This document shows positions 1 through 5,022 of a DNA stretch of 5,022 nucleotides, piece after piece. The stretch spans positions 1 to 5,022 of the forward strand of contig CAYFZR010000059.1 of the NCBI GenBank assembly GCA_964347835.1. Reading direction: 5' to 3'. The notes beneath the pieces are model-generated. The model was given only the letters and a program-made list of their open reading frames with translations. It was not told where the DNA came from and searched no databases. The position numbers were made by a program, and so were the translations under genes. Every line of letters starts with the position of its first letter. The stretch's first letter is position 1. This DNA is from CAYFZR01 sp964347835 [NCBI: uncultured archaeon] (lineage in GTDB: Archaea; CAYFZR01).

Positions 1-378
1 GTGATTTTTAGCATACCCATCAAAAATATTGGAACTTTAGAGGCAGAGAGTGTTAAAGTCGCCATACAGACCAAGTCTTACTTCACGGGAGCAAAAACTG
101 ATTATCTGGGAGATATACCTGCAGGAGAATCTAGAATAGCCTCTTTTGAACTAGATATCGACAGAGACACTCCACCGACTAACTACATAAACGATCTAAA
201 GATAATCTGGTCTAAGGGAGATGATAGACTCGATCAGACCCATTCATTCGGAATAAACGTAGTAAAAGAGCAAAGTCAAGGTACATCCAATATCCTATTT
301 GGTACAGTGGGTTTAGTTGCTCTGGCTGGAGTTTTAGTTTTTGGTCTAAGATTCAGGCGCAAAAAAGAGCAGGAGTAG
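1..378 (+). CDS. COG1361-type secreted/S-layer-like protein, C-terminal part (5' truncated by window)
   Basis: This is the last 125 codons of a larger gene. The frame is open to the window edge and the first codon, GTG, reads best as an internal valine. Residues 1-60 form a CARDB-like beta-sandwich: an IKNIGTLEAESVKV strand of the 'N-x-G-x-x-x-A-x-x-V' kind, then YLGDIPAGES ('lGxixxGes') and an FELDID strand. A second strand set at about 61-90 ends in FGINVV. Residues 98-116 are one hydrophobic membrane segment followed by the basic tail RFRRKKEQE, so the protein is probably anchored at its C-terminus with its bulk outside the cell. Family knowledge: COG1361 proteins are usually several hundred residues with an N-terminal signal peptide, which would lie upstream here. 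The stop is 21 bp before an RND exporter, so the two are probably co-transcribed; a role as extracytoplasmic partner of the exporter is inference. The gene starting at 4610 looks like the N-terminal counterpart of the same family. Confidence 0.8.
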   Translation: MIFSIPIKNIGTLEAESVKVAIQTKSYFTGAKTDYLGDIPAGESRIASFELDIDRDTPPTNYINDLKIIWSKGDDRLDQTHSFGINVVKEQSQGTSNILFGTVGLVALAGVLVFGLRFRRKKEQE

Positions 379-399
379 TTTAGTCAGGAGGGAAAATAT

Positions 400-2634
400 A
401 TGATTACAGAAATCCTTGATTTCCACGCCAATCTCACAAAACGAGTCTACCCTATTTTAATAGTTCTTTCCATAGTAATAGCGGGAATTTCCCTACAACA
501 GGCTACGAAAACCAAGATCAGTACGGAACATCTGGGGTTTTGGTACCCAGATGATCCGGGCTACAAAGAAACTCGCATTATACAAAGCGATTTCATGGGA
601 CCCGTAACTGTACAAATTCTTGTTGAAGTAGACGGTGTTAACCAAAAAGACGTTTACACCGAAGACGTTTTGGATATGACATCGAAGTTAGTTGATACAG
701 TAGGAACTATTCCCGGTGTATTTAGCGTCTCTAGTGTTTTAGATCTTGGAAATACTAGAAAGGAAATATTGGGAGAACCTTCAGATTTAAGATCGAAATA
801 CGTTGATAAAGATCAAAAATACTCCTTAATAGAAGCAGAGATCGATTCCACCGAAATGCCAAAGAAAATTGAGCTCATAAAAACTTTTCAAAAAACAGTT
901 GAAAAAATAGACAAACCAAAGGGAACGAAAGCCACTGTTACTGGTGGATTGGCCTTGGAATATTCGTGGGATCAAGCCATTATAAGTGGTTTCGCAAAAA
1001 CAATAATTGTGAGCGCTTTCACCATAACGGTTGTTCTATTCTTTATATTTAGAAGCCTTATTCGCGCTGCTTTCATTATGATACCAATACTTGTGGCTGT
1101 TCTCGCGGCATATGGAACGATGCACACCTTAAATGTACCCCTAAACTTTTTAACTGCTACCTTCGGCGCGATTACCTTGGGCCTTGGAATAGATTACAGT
1201 ATCCACATGGTACACAGGTTCCAGGAGGAATTGGATAAGGGAAAACCTGATGCCCTGAACATCGCTGTTTCTAGAATTGGTAGAAACACGATATTTACAG
1301 CTTTAACTACCATGGCAGCTTTCTTCGGTATGACGACCGCTGGCATTAGAATGTTAGCTGAATTTGGTCTGATGTCTTTCATAGGGATATCTTTTTCTGC
1401 TTTATCCGTGATCTTGTTCCTCCCATCATATTTATTGCTGGAAACTAAATTGAATAGAGGAACTATAGATTTCTCCAGAATTACCGACGCTTTAGGAATA
1501 AAAGATATATTGCCAACTTTAACGTCTAGATTATCAGATTTCTCGGTTAAAAAACCCATCGCGGTTATATTTTTTATGGCACTTGCTCTATTTCCTATTT
1601 TATATGGAATGTCCCAAATAGAAAGTACTACCGATACTAAAATGTGGTTGCCTAAAGATGATCCAATTGTAGTGGCTAATAACATTGTAGAAGATAAATT
1701 TGAGGTACCATTTGCAATTTATTACTCTTTTATTTTAATAGAGGCAGATGATGTAAGAGAACCTGAAATAATGAAGGCAATGGAAAAAATGCACGAAAGA
1801 TCGATTAGTTTACCCTGGGTTGAAGAAGTATCTAGCATTTTAAGCTTAATCGGTCCTGTATCGGATTCGGATAATAAAAGAGATATCATTGAGAAAATTA
1901 ACAGGGCGCCTCCAGATTTTAGAAGAAAGTTCTTAACAAAGGATTATACAGAGGCGCTCATAATGATAAAAAAAGATTCTGAGGTAAAAGAAAGCGATGT
2001 GAAGGAAATCAATGACGTGATCGATTACGTTGGAAAACCTGCAGACGCTAAATTTACTCAATCAGGCTTTGGCGTGCTTCATTCTTTGTTGATGAAAAAA
2101 ATGGAAAGAGACCAAGCTAGGATGGGGGTGATAAGCATAATTCTGGTTTTAGTAATTTTGTCTTTCGCCCTTAAGAGTCCGTTAAGAATTCCCTTGGCAC
2201 TTGGACCCATACTTATAGCTATAGTTTTCGCCACGGGCACCATGGGCTTGCTTGGAATTCCGTCTACACCTCTTACCATTATGTTAACCACAGTTATGCT
2301 TGGATTAGGTATAGATTATAGCATACATTTCCTTTCAAGGTATCATGAAGAAAAGGAAAAAGGATTAAGTACAGAAGAGGCCCTACATTCAACTTCCTTA
2401 AAAGTTGGAGAATCTATCGCTCTAACAACCGTAACAACGATGTTTGGGTTTCTCTCCCTCATTACAATGATTCTCGTTCCAGTGCAGGACTTCGGCAAGA
2501 TATCTGCAATTGGGTTAGCTATATCCGCGATTTTTGTAATCATGTTAATTTCAGCAGGTATTGTAATCAATGAAAGAGTTATTAAAAGGCTAATTTCACT
2601 AGAGCATCCTGCAAAATTCCCTAGATTGATTTGA
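400..2634 (+). CDS. RND superfamily exporter, MMPL/HAE3-like, 12 membrane helices
   Basis: Complete 744-residue proton-driven transporter of the RND superfamily (MMPL/HAE3-like). It has the typical two-fold layout. The first half has TM1 at about 15-33, an extracytoplasmic loop at 34-196, TM2 198-220, TM3 222-242, TM4 248-270, TM5 296-314 and TM6 322-347. The second half has TM7 at about 385-405, a loop at 406-574, TM8 575-592, TM9 597-619, TM10 623-644, TM11 672-696 and TM12 699-722. The motif GLGIDYSIH occurs identically in TM4 (261-269) and TM10 (635-643); D265 and D639 are the likely proton-relay acids. The length suits the archaeal/HAE3 type, shorter than the roughly 1,000-residue Gram-negative HAE1 pumps. 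The ATG is set by AGGAGGG at 386-392, 7 nt upstream. The substrate cannot be read from sequence; relatives handle hydrophobic or lipid-like molecules. The COG1361 gene just upstream is the probable operon partner. Coding looks intact with no frameshift. Confidence 0.93.
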   Translation: MITEILDFHANLTKRVYPILIVLSIVIAGISLQQATKTKISTEHLGFWYPDDPGYKETRIIQSDFMGPVTVQILVEVDGVNQKDVYTEDVLDMTSKLVDTVGTIPGVFSVSSVLDLGNTRKEILGEPSDLRSKYVDKDQKYSLIEAEIDSTEMPKKIELIKTFQKTVEKIDKPKGTKATVTGGLALEYSWDQAIISGFAKTIIVSAFTITVVLFFIFRSLIRAAFIMIPILVAVLAAYGTMHTLNVPLNFLTATFGAITLGLGIDYSIHMVHRFQEELDKGKPDALNIAVSRIGRNTIFTALTTMAAFFGMTTAGIRMLAEFGLMSFIGISFSALSVILFLPSYLLLETKLNRGTIDFSRITDALGIKDILPTLTSRLSDFSVKKPIAVIFFMALALFPILYGMSQIESTTDTKMWLPKDDPIVVANNIVEDKFEVPFAIYYSFILIEADDVREPEIMKAMEKMHERSISLPWVEEVSSILSLIGPVSDSDNKRDIIEKINRAPPDFRRKFLTKDYTEALIMIKKDSEVKESDVKEINDVIDYVGKPADAKFTQSGFGVLHSLLMKKMERDQARMGVISIILVLVILSFALKSPLRIPLALGPILIAIVFATGTMGLLGIPSTPLTIMLTTVMLGLGIDYSIHFLSRYHEEKEKGLSTEEALHSTSLKVGESIALTTVTTMFGFLSLITMILVPVQDFGKISAIGLAISAIFVIMLISAGIVINERVIKRLISLEHPAKFPRLI

Positions 2635-2689
2635 TTTTGCCTGTTATATATCCGCAATGCAAACCATGAAATCTACTTTTGAGAGTAAA

Positions 2690-2705
2690 ACATATAATTT
2701 ATAAG
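2690..2705 (+). promoter_or_regulatory. Candidate archaeal TATA box
   Basis: An AT-only run ending in TTTATAAG, preceded by the purine-rich GAGAGTAAAA that could act as a BRE. Archaeal transcription usually begins about 25 bp downstream of the box, which would place a start near 2725-2730, at the beginning of the GC-richer hairpin-rich block. An alternative box, TTATATA, lies at 2644-2650. The call rests on sequence resemblance only. Confidence 0.35.
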
Positions 2706-2724
2706 TCAGTACCACCATTATTTC

Positions 2725-2900
2725 GCAACGCTAGACAGAGAGATCAAAAGACGAAGGAGAAGAAGGCAAAGAGTGTGAGGATGGGGCAACTAAAGCCTCA
2801 GATCCGGAAAGAAAACACATTCCTTCAGCCCACTGGCATTGCAGAAGGCCTAGAAGGGCCAATGTACACGTTGAGATCCCCATTCCGGGCCCTTCTTTTC
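2725..2900 (+). ncRNA. Candidate structured RNA or 5' leader (unidentified)
   Basis: Tentative. The block is clearly GC-richer than its surroundings, lies about 25 bp after a TATA-like element and contains three successive inverted repeats. Hairpin 1 (2779-2805) pairs GGAT with ATCC and GGGGC with GCCTC (one G-U), with a 2-nt bulge and the loop AACTAAA. Hairpin 2 (2822-2848) pairs CCTTC with GAAGG. Hairpin 3 (2852-2896) pairs AGAAGGGCC with GGCCCTTCT and AATG with CATT across a 3-nt bulge, and runs into TTTTC. In AT-rich thermophile genomes, local GC enrichment is a known mark of structured RNAs. I do not recognise RNase P RNA, SRP RNA, a tRNA or a known riboswitch. It could be a free small RNA or a leader of the methyltransferase gene, whose ATG lies about 110 bp beyond the last hairpin. 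It may also be decayed coding sequence. Confidence 0.3.
2852..2900 (+). terminator. Hairpin followed by T-rich tract, possible terminator or attenuator
   Basis: AGAAGGGCC (2852-2860) is perfectly complementary to GGCCCTTCT (2888-2896), and AATG (2861-2864) to CATT (2881-2884), leaving a CCG bulge and a 16-nt loop. The pyrimidine-rich TTTTC follows at once. It is the most stable-looking inverted repeat in the window. Archaeal termination mostly needs U-runs rather than hairpins, so its function is uncertain; it may simply be part of a structured RNA. Confidence 0.35.
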
Positions 2901-3011
2901 TCGGTAGTATCCAAACTATTGAAAAGGCTCATAATCGTATTCCAGAGGTTCTAACGCCTTTCCAAGTAAAGATGAAATCTTTAAGACGATTAAAAAATAA
3001 GAGGATAGAAC

Positions 3012-3764
3012 ATGCCAAGGAGAATATTCACCATCATATTCTGGGGCTTCTTAATACTTCTACTGGTCAATGCCTTATCTTTTATGATTTTGTTATCAAT
3101 GAAACACACATTATATCACCACCCCGAGCAACCCTATGACTATGGGAATTGGTCTGTCGTTATCATAAGTATCATCTTGTTCACATTCTTCTTCCTCGGT
3201 TATTTCAAGCCTTTAAAAAAACGGGAGTGGAGGGCAGCAGGTATATACGAGGCTTTCATAATAGCATTGTTCGCTGAGATGTACGGGTTCCCTCTAACTT
3301 TATTCTTCCTGTCTTCCCTTTTTGGAGTAGAGATCTCCTTCGGCCATGCCCAAGGGCACCTCCTCGCAACCCTAATATCGATGCTTGGAATTCTAAGCCT
3401 AGACAATGCATGGTTGCTTGTAATGGTGGTGAGTAATCTTCTCATATTTATCGGGTTCATATTGCTCTCAAAAGGTTGGGGGAAGATCCATGGAGCGAAG
3501 GGTGAATTCGTGACAGATGGCGTATACAGCTACATGCGGCATCCCCAATACACTGGAATAATTGTGATCACCATCGGATTCCTAATTCAGTGGCCGACCA
3601 TAATTACCCTTCTCATGTGGCCTATTTTAATAGCAACGTACTATCGCCTAGCTAAAAGAGAGGAAAAAGAACTTGAAGAGAAATTCGGAGAAGCTTATCG
3701 AGAGTATAAACGAAAGGTGCCAATGTTTTCCCCATCAATTAGAACCAAAAAGAACATATTATGA
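3012..3764 (+). CDS. Isoprenylcysteine carboxyl methyltransferase (ICMT/STE14-like) family membrane protein
   Basis: 250-residue integral membrane protein predicted to be a SAM-dependent methyltransferase of the ICMT/PEMT-like family. The diagnostic C-terminal part is clear: GVYSYMRHPQYTG at 170-182 (the RHP-x-Y-x-G core, with R176, H177 and P178), a membrane segment with a conserved proline at about 183-207, then REEKELEEKFGEAYREY at 216-232, the R-E-E...L...FG..Y..Y helix that in the family helps bind SAM. Further helices lie at about 5-29, 47-65, 76-104, 117-130 and 133-153. The protein is longer than the minimal bacterial members, with extra helices at the N-terminus. The ATG has GAGG at 3001-3004, 7 nt upstream. 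Archaea have no established CaaX prenyl-protein pathway like that of eukaryotes, so the acceptor is unknown; a lipid, a thiol or a small prenylated molecule is possible. It stands alone, 377 bp after the RND gene, convergent with the minus-strand genes. Confidence 0.85.
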   Translation: MPRRIFTIIFWGFLILLLVNALSFMILLSMKHTLYHHPEQPYDYGNWSVVIISIILFTFFFLGYFKPLKKREWRAAGIYEAFIIALFAEMYGFPLTLFFLSSLFGVEISFGHAQGHLLATLISMLGILSLDNAWLLVMVVSNLLIFIGFILLSKGWGKIHGAKGEFVTDGVYSYMRHPQYTGIIVITIGFLIQWPTIITLLMWPILIATYYRLAKREEKELEEKFGEAYREYKRKVPMFSPSIRTKKNIL

Positions 3765-3847
3765 AATATCTTCGTATCTCATACTCTCTACTCTCTTATT
3801 CCCAATTTGAATTGGACTTAACTTCATAATTAACAGTATTTTGGAGT
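3765..3847. other. Convergent intergenic spacer with pyrimidine tract and small palindrome
   Basis: The spacer between the ends of the methyltransferase gene (+) and the DUF5676-like gene (-). It starts with a T/C-rich tract (about 3768-3803), which on the plus strand could serve as an archaeal U-rich termination signal. The 14-base inverted repeat CCAATT-TG-AATTGG follows at 3802-3815. The palindrome is symmetrical and could work in both directions, but its 6-bp AT-rich stem is weak. Confidence 0.4.
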
Positions 3848-4132
3848 TTATTTTTTAGAGCCGATATTGTATATGCTTGCTATAGTTGCTCCAGTCAGCC
3901 AGCCGATGATGAAGGTTTCTATAATACCCATAACCATCTCGTATACAGGCATTTTAGTTCTTATAATAGATGTAACGTCAATTCCGTGAAAAAGACTGTT
4001 AAAGAAAGCTATCGCTGTTTCTTTACTTACTGTCATGATTATCAACACACATCCAAGATACAATAAAGCGAAGGTACTTCCAAAAGCCAAACCAAGCCGT
4101 ATAGGTTCAATGGTATCGTTAGTTCTTTCCAT
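3848..4132 (-). CDS. Small two-helix membrane protein, DUF5676-like
   Basis: 94-residue protein with two predicted membrane helices at about 13-34 (RLGLAFGSTFALLYLGCVLI) and 66-87 (ending ATIASIYNI), joined by a 30-residue loop, and ending in GSKK. The overall pattern matches what I recall of the DUF5676 family: N-terminal glycine-rich helix, amphipathic 'FFNSLFHG' segment, then 'iG..e.fi.GwltGatiA.iYN'. Its function is unknown. This family assignment is from memory and unverified. The ATG at 4132 is supported by GGGTGA on the minus strand, 6 nt upstream, which matches the archaeal GGTGA type of ribosome-binding site. It follows the stop of a broken small membrane gene by 11 bp, so the two probably formed a minus-strand operon. 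The plus-strand 63-codon frame over its 5' end is a shadow. Confidence 0.7.
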   Translation of the reverse strand: MERTNDTIEPIRLGLAFGSTFALLYLGCVLIIMTVSKETAIAFFNSLFHGIDVTSIIRTKMPVYEMVMGIIETFIIGWLTGATIASIYNIGSKK

Positions 4133-4143
4133 CCTTTTTCACC

Positions 4144-4428
4144 CTAAGTGCCCCCATGCTCCATCCTTCTGCGATGTTCCACCACCATCCAAATATGAGC
4201 AGCAAATATCAAGAAGATCGCTATGAAAAAGATTAGATCGCCTTTTAGACCAATTAAGGGTAGTAAAAAACTAACAGAAGGGGAGCCGCGCAGATTAAAA
4301 TTACCAAGAGAAGGCCGGAGCAAAGTGTTATTATCGTTGGAAAATCATCAAAATCTAATCGAGAGTAAATAAGATTTCTAAAAAGAGATTGTCACCTTAA
4401 AAAAAGTATCGTAAAAATTTGGATACAT
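4144..4428 (-). pseudogene. Frame-broken small membrane protein gene (pseudogene or indel errors)
   Basis: The minus strand carries a protein-like sequence split over two frames. Frame A is open from 4391 to 4257 and encodes a hydrophilic stretch, SRLDFDDFPTIIT, followed by a clear membrane helix (LCSGLLLVILICAAPLLLVF) before a stop at 4256-4254. Frame B continues directly with a second helix (LIFFIAIFLIFAAHIWMVV) and the tail EHRRRMEHGGT, with its stop at 4146-4144. Frame A has no ATG, GTG or TTG. The frame of B, read further upstream, contains ATG at 4428-4426 and GTG at 4395-4393, and meets a stop right after a run of five T's. Removing one T there and shifting back near 4257 joins everything into a roughly 94-residue two-helix protein. 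The stop lies 11 bp before the DUF5676-like gene, as in an operon. A 59-residue version starting at TTG 4323 would stay in frame B alone but would lose the first helix. I do not recognise the family. True decay, sequencing indels and frameshifting are all possible. Confidence 0.45.
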
Positions 4429-4609
4429 TTTACTTGATTTTAAACTTACTTAATTACCTTCGAAAAAAGAAATTTTCAAAACTTGTTTTTTTTGTTTTAA
4501 AAGTGGAGAACTTCAGAAATTACAAATTTTAAACCTAAAAAGATATAGAACACAATTACCACCTATGCTGGCGAAGAAAATGATTTGAACAATAAAGGAG
4601 GTCGATCAA
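4429..4609. promoter_or_regulatory. AT-rich divergent intergenic region with probable promoters
   Basis: This very AT-rich spacer lies between the minus-strand small membrane genes and the plus-strand COG1361 gene. It contains an A-run (4463-4468) and a T-tract (4486-4498), and AAATTTTAAA at 4524-4533, which could be the TATA element for the gene at 4610 with a start near 4555-4560 and a leader of about 50 nt. CGAAAAAAG at 4461-4469 resembles a BRE. The exact boxes are uncertain because the composition makes chance matches likely. Confidence 0.35.
4594..4602 (+). promoter_or_regulatory. Strong ribosome-binding site for the 4610 gene
   Basis: AAAGGAGGT ends 7 nt before ATG 4610 and is the best Shine-Dalgarno match in the window. 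It settles the start of the right-hand partial gene, because the encoded protein begins directly with a signal peptide. Confidence 0.85.
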
Positions 4610-5022
4610 ATGATAAAGAAAATAACATTTCTATTAGCCATAATATTATTGCTTAGTCTGTCTTCAGAGGCAGTATCAGCAAAGCATGCGCTATCAGCCC
4701 CATATCCGGATATCGGAGGGCGAGAGGGGCGAGGGTCTTCTTACTTATCCTTTAGCATAACGGATGTGGTAACTGATCCGGAAATAGTAAGACCAGGAGA
4801 TAAAGAGGTTGAACTAGGATTATGGATTCAGAACACTGATGATTTTGCTAACGTTGAAAATACTGAAATTCAATGGACTAGGGTTTATTTAGTTCCTAAA
4901 TATCCCCTTAAAATCTCTGAAAATGGATGGAAAGCGGTAAAACTTGGTAAAATTGGAAAATTGGGAGAGATGAAAGCTAACTTCCTTGTTGACATAAATA
5001 AAACCGCAGAATCAAAGAAATA
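4610..5022 (+). CDS. COG1361-type secreted/S-layer-like protein, N-terminal part (runs off window)
   Basis: 137 codons without a stop, continuing past the window end. Residues 1-24 are a signal peptide: MIKK, a hydrophobic core FLLAIILLLSL, then VSA as a likely cleavage site before K25. Residues 25-44 are a short Gly/Arg-rich linker (GGREGRGSS). From about 46 begins the first extracellular domain with the usual COG1361 order: FSITDVVTDPEIVRPGDKEV ('p.....pG.ev'), a beta strand ELGLWIQNTDDFANVENTEI ('l.v.i.Nt....n.ev'), LVPKYPLKIS with a conserved YP, LGKIGKLGEMK ('iG.l..ge') and NFLVDINKTAESKKY. It is therefore probably a cell-envelope protein of the same family as the fragment at 1-378, and by analogy it should end in a membrane anchor and may be followed by an RND gene. 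The start is fixed by AAAGGAGGT, 7 nt upstream. Coding continues beyond the window, so length and number of domains are unknown. Confidence 0.8.
   Translation, partial: MIKKITFLLAIILLLSLSSEAVSAKHALSAPYPDIGGREGRGSSYLSFSITDVVTDPEIVRPGDKEVELGLWIQNTDDFANVENTEIQWTRVYLVPKYPLKISENGWKAVKLGKIGKLGEMKANFLVDINKTAESKK
4702..4735 (+). repeat. 12-bp palindrome and 9-bp tandem repeat inside the signal-peptide linker region
   Basis: ATATCCGGATAT at 4702-4713 is a perfect 12-base palindrome, directly followed by two near-identical 9-base units, GGGCGAGAG and GGGCGAGGG (4718-4735). Together they encode the Gly/Arg linker PYPDIGGREGRG just after the signal peptide. The GC-rich repeat stands out from the AT-rich surroundings and may reflect slippage within a tolerant linker. 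Confidence 0.5.

Larger units (their letters stand above)
2635..3011. other. 377-bp intergenic region without a convincing protein gene
   Basis: This stretch separates the RND gene from the methyltransferase gene. Its first 70 bases are AT-rich with two TATA-like runs (TTATATA at 2644-2650, TTTATAA at 2698-2704). Then follows a GC-richer block: by hand count 72 of 140 bases at 2761-2900 are G or C, about 51 percent, against 23 of 60 in a sample of the RND gene at 1741-1800. That block holds several short inverted repeats. A 91-codon frame from a TTG at 2679 crosses it, but it has no ribosome-binding site, no recognisable domain and an odd composition, so I do not call it a gene. The last 50 bases are AT-rich again and end in the ribosome-binding site of the next gene (GAGG, 3001-3004). 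Confidence 0.6.

Noticed and set aside
1194-1685. 163-codon minus-strand frame
   Set aside because: It lies wholly inside the intact RND gene, which has strong family motifs; this frame shows no family features and is a shadow.
2079-2657. Two minus-strand frames (2079-2291 and 2343-2657) opposite the RND C-terminal half
   Set aside because: They are antisense shadows of membrane-helix codons with no ribosome-binding site or domain.
2679-2954. 91-codon plus-strand frame starting at TTG between the RND and methyltransferase genes
   Set aside because: It has no ribosome-binding site, a weak TTG start overlapping a TATA-like element, no recognisable domain and a patchwork composition. It crosses a hairpin-rich block better explained as non-coding or decayed.
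2720-3140. Long open plus-strand frame in the third phase across the intergenic region into the methyltransferase gene
   Set aside because: It has no start codon before an ATG at about 2972 and overlaps the well-supported methyltransferase gene. No transposase or other known protein could be recognised in it.
3200-3460. 86-codon minus-strand frame
   Set aside because: It is a shadow of the ICMT-like methyltransferase gene.
4035-4226. 63-codon plus-strand frame
   Set aside because: It overlaps the DUF5676-like gene and the broken membrane gene on the opposite strand, has no ribosome-binding site and is not protein-like.
4477-4500. AAAAC / GTTTT inverted repeat around a T-tract
   Set aside because: A 5-bp AT-rich stem in an extremely AT-rich region is expected by chance.
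1-5022. CRISPR arrays, tRNA or rRNA genes, insertion sequences, long terminal repeats
   Set aside because: No regularly spaced repeats, no cloverleaf or rRNA signature, and no transposase motifs or terminal inverted repeats were found by eye.

Overview
The window looks like archaeal chromosomal DNA, moderately AT-rich and without mobile elements. The evidence is two secreted proteins of the COG1361 (CARDB/S-layer-like) type that is widespread in Euryarchaeota and related archaea, a two-fold MMPL/HAE3-type RND transporter of the kind common in archaea, strong GGAGG/GGTGA ribosome-binding sites, and AT-rich TATA-like boxes. I cannot place it below domain or superphylum level.

Layout. Positions 1-2634 (+) hold an operon: the 3' end of a COG1361-type extracytoplasmic protein with a C-terminal membrane anchor, then 21 bp later a complete 744-residue RND exporter. 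Positions 2635-3011 hold no convincing protein gene. They contain an AT-rich TATA-like element followed by a distinctly GC-richer, hairpin-rich stretch, a candidate small RNA or a structured leader for the next gene. Positions 3012-3764 (+) encode a membrane methyltransferase of the isoprenylcysteine carboxyl methyltransferase (ICMT/STE14-like) family. Convergent to it on the minus strand is a small two-helix membrane protein resembling DUF5676 (4132-3848). It is preceded by the remains of a second small membrane protein whose reading frame is broken twice (4428-4144). After an AT-rich divergent intergenic region, a second COG1361-type gene starts at 4610 (+) with a signal peptide and runs off the window.

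How the genes fit together. The COG1361-RND pair is the main theme. The extracytoplasmic CARDB-like protein is probably the partner of the exporter, and the second COG1361 gene at the right end suggests that the module is repeated and that another RND gene may follow outside the window. The methyltransferase and the small membrane proteins are separate transcription units with no proven link to the exporter. No clearly new system is evident. The items most worth a second look are the structured intergenic region, the frame-broken small membrane gene and the apparent repetition of the COG1361-RND module.
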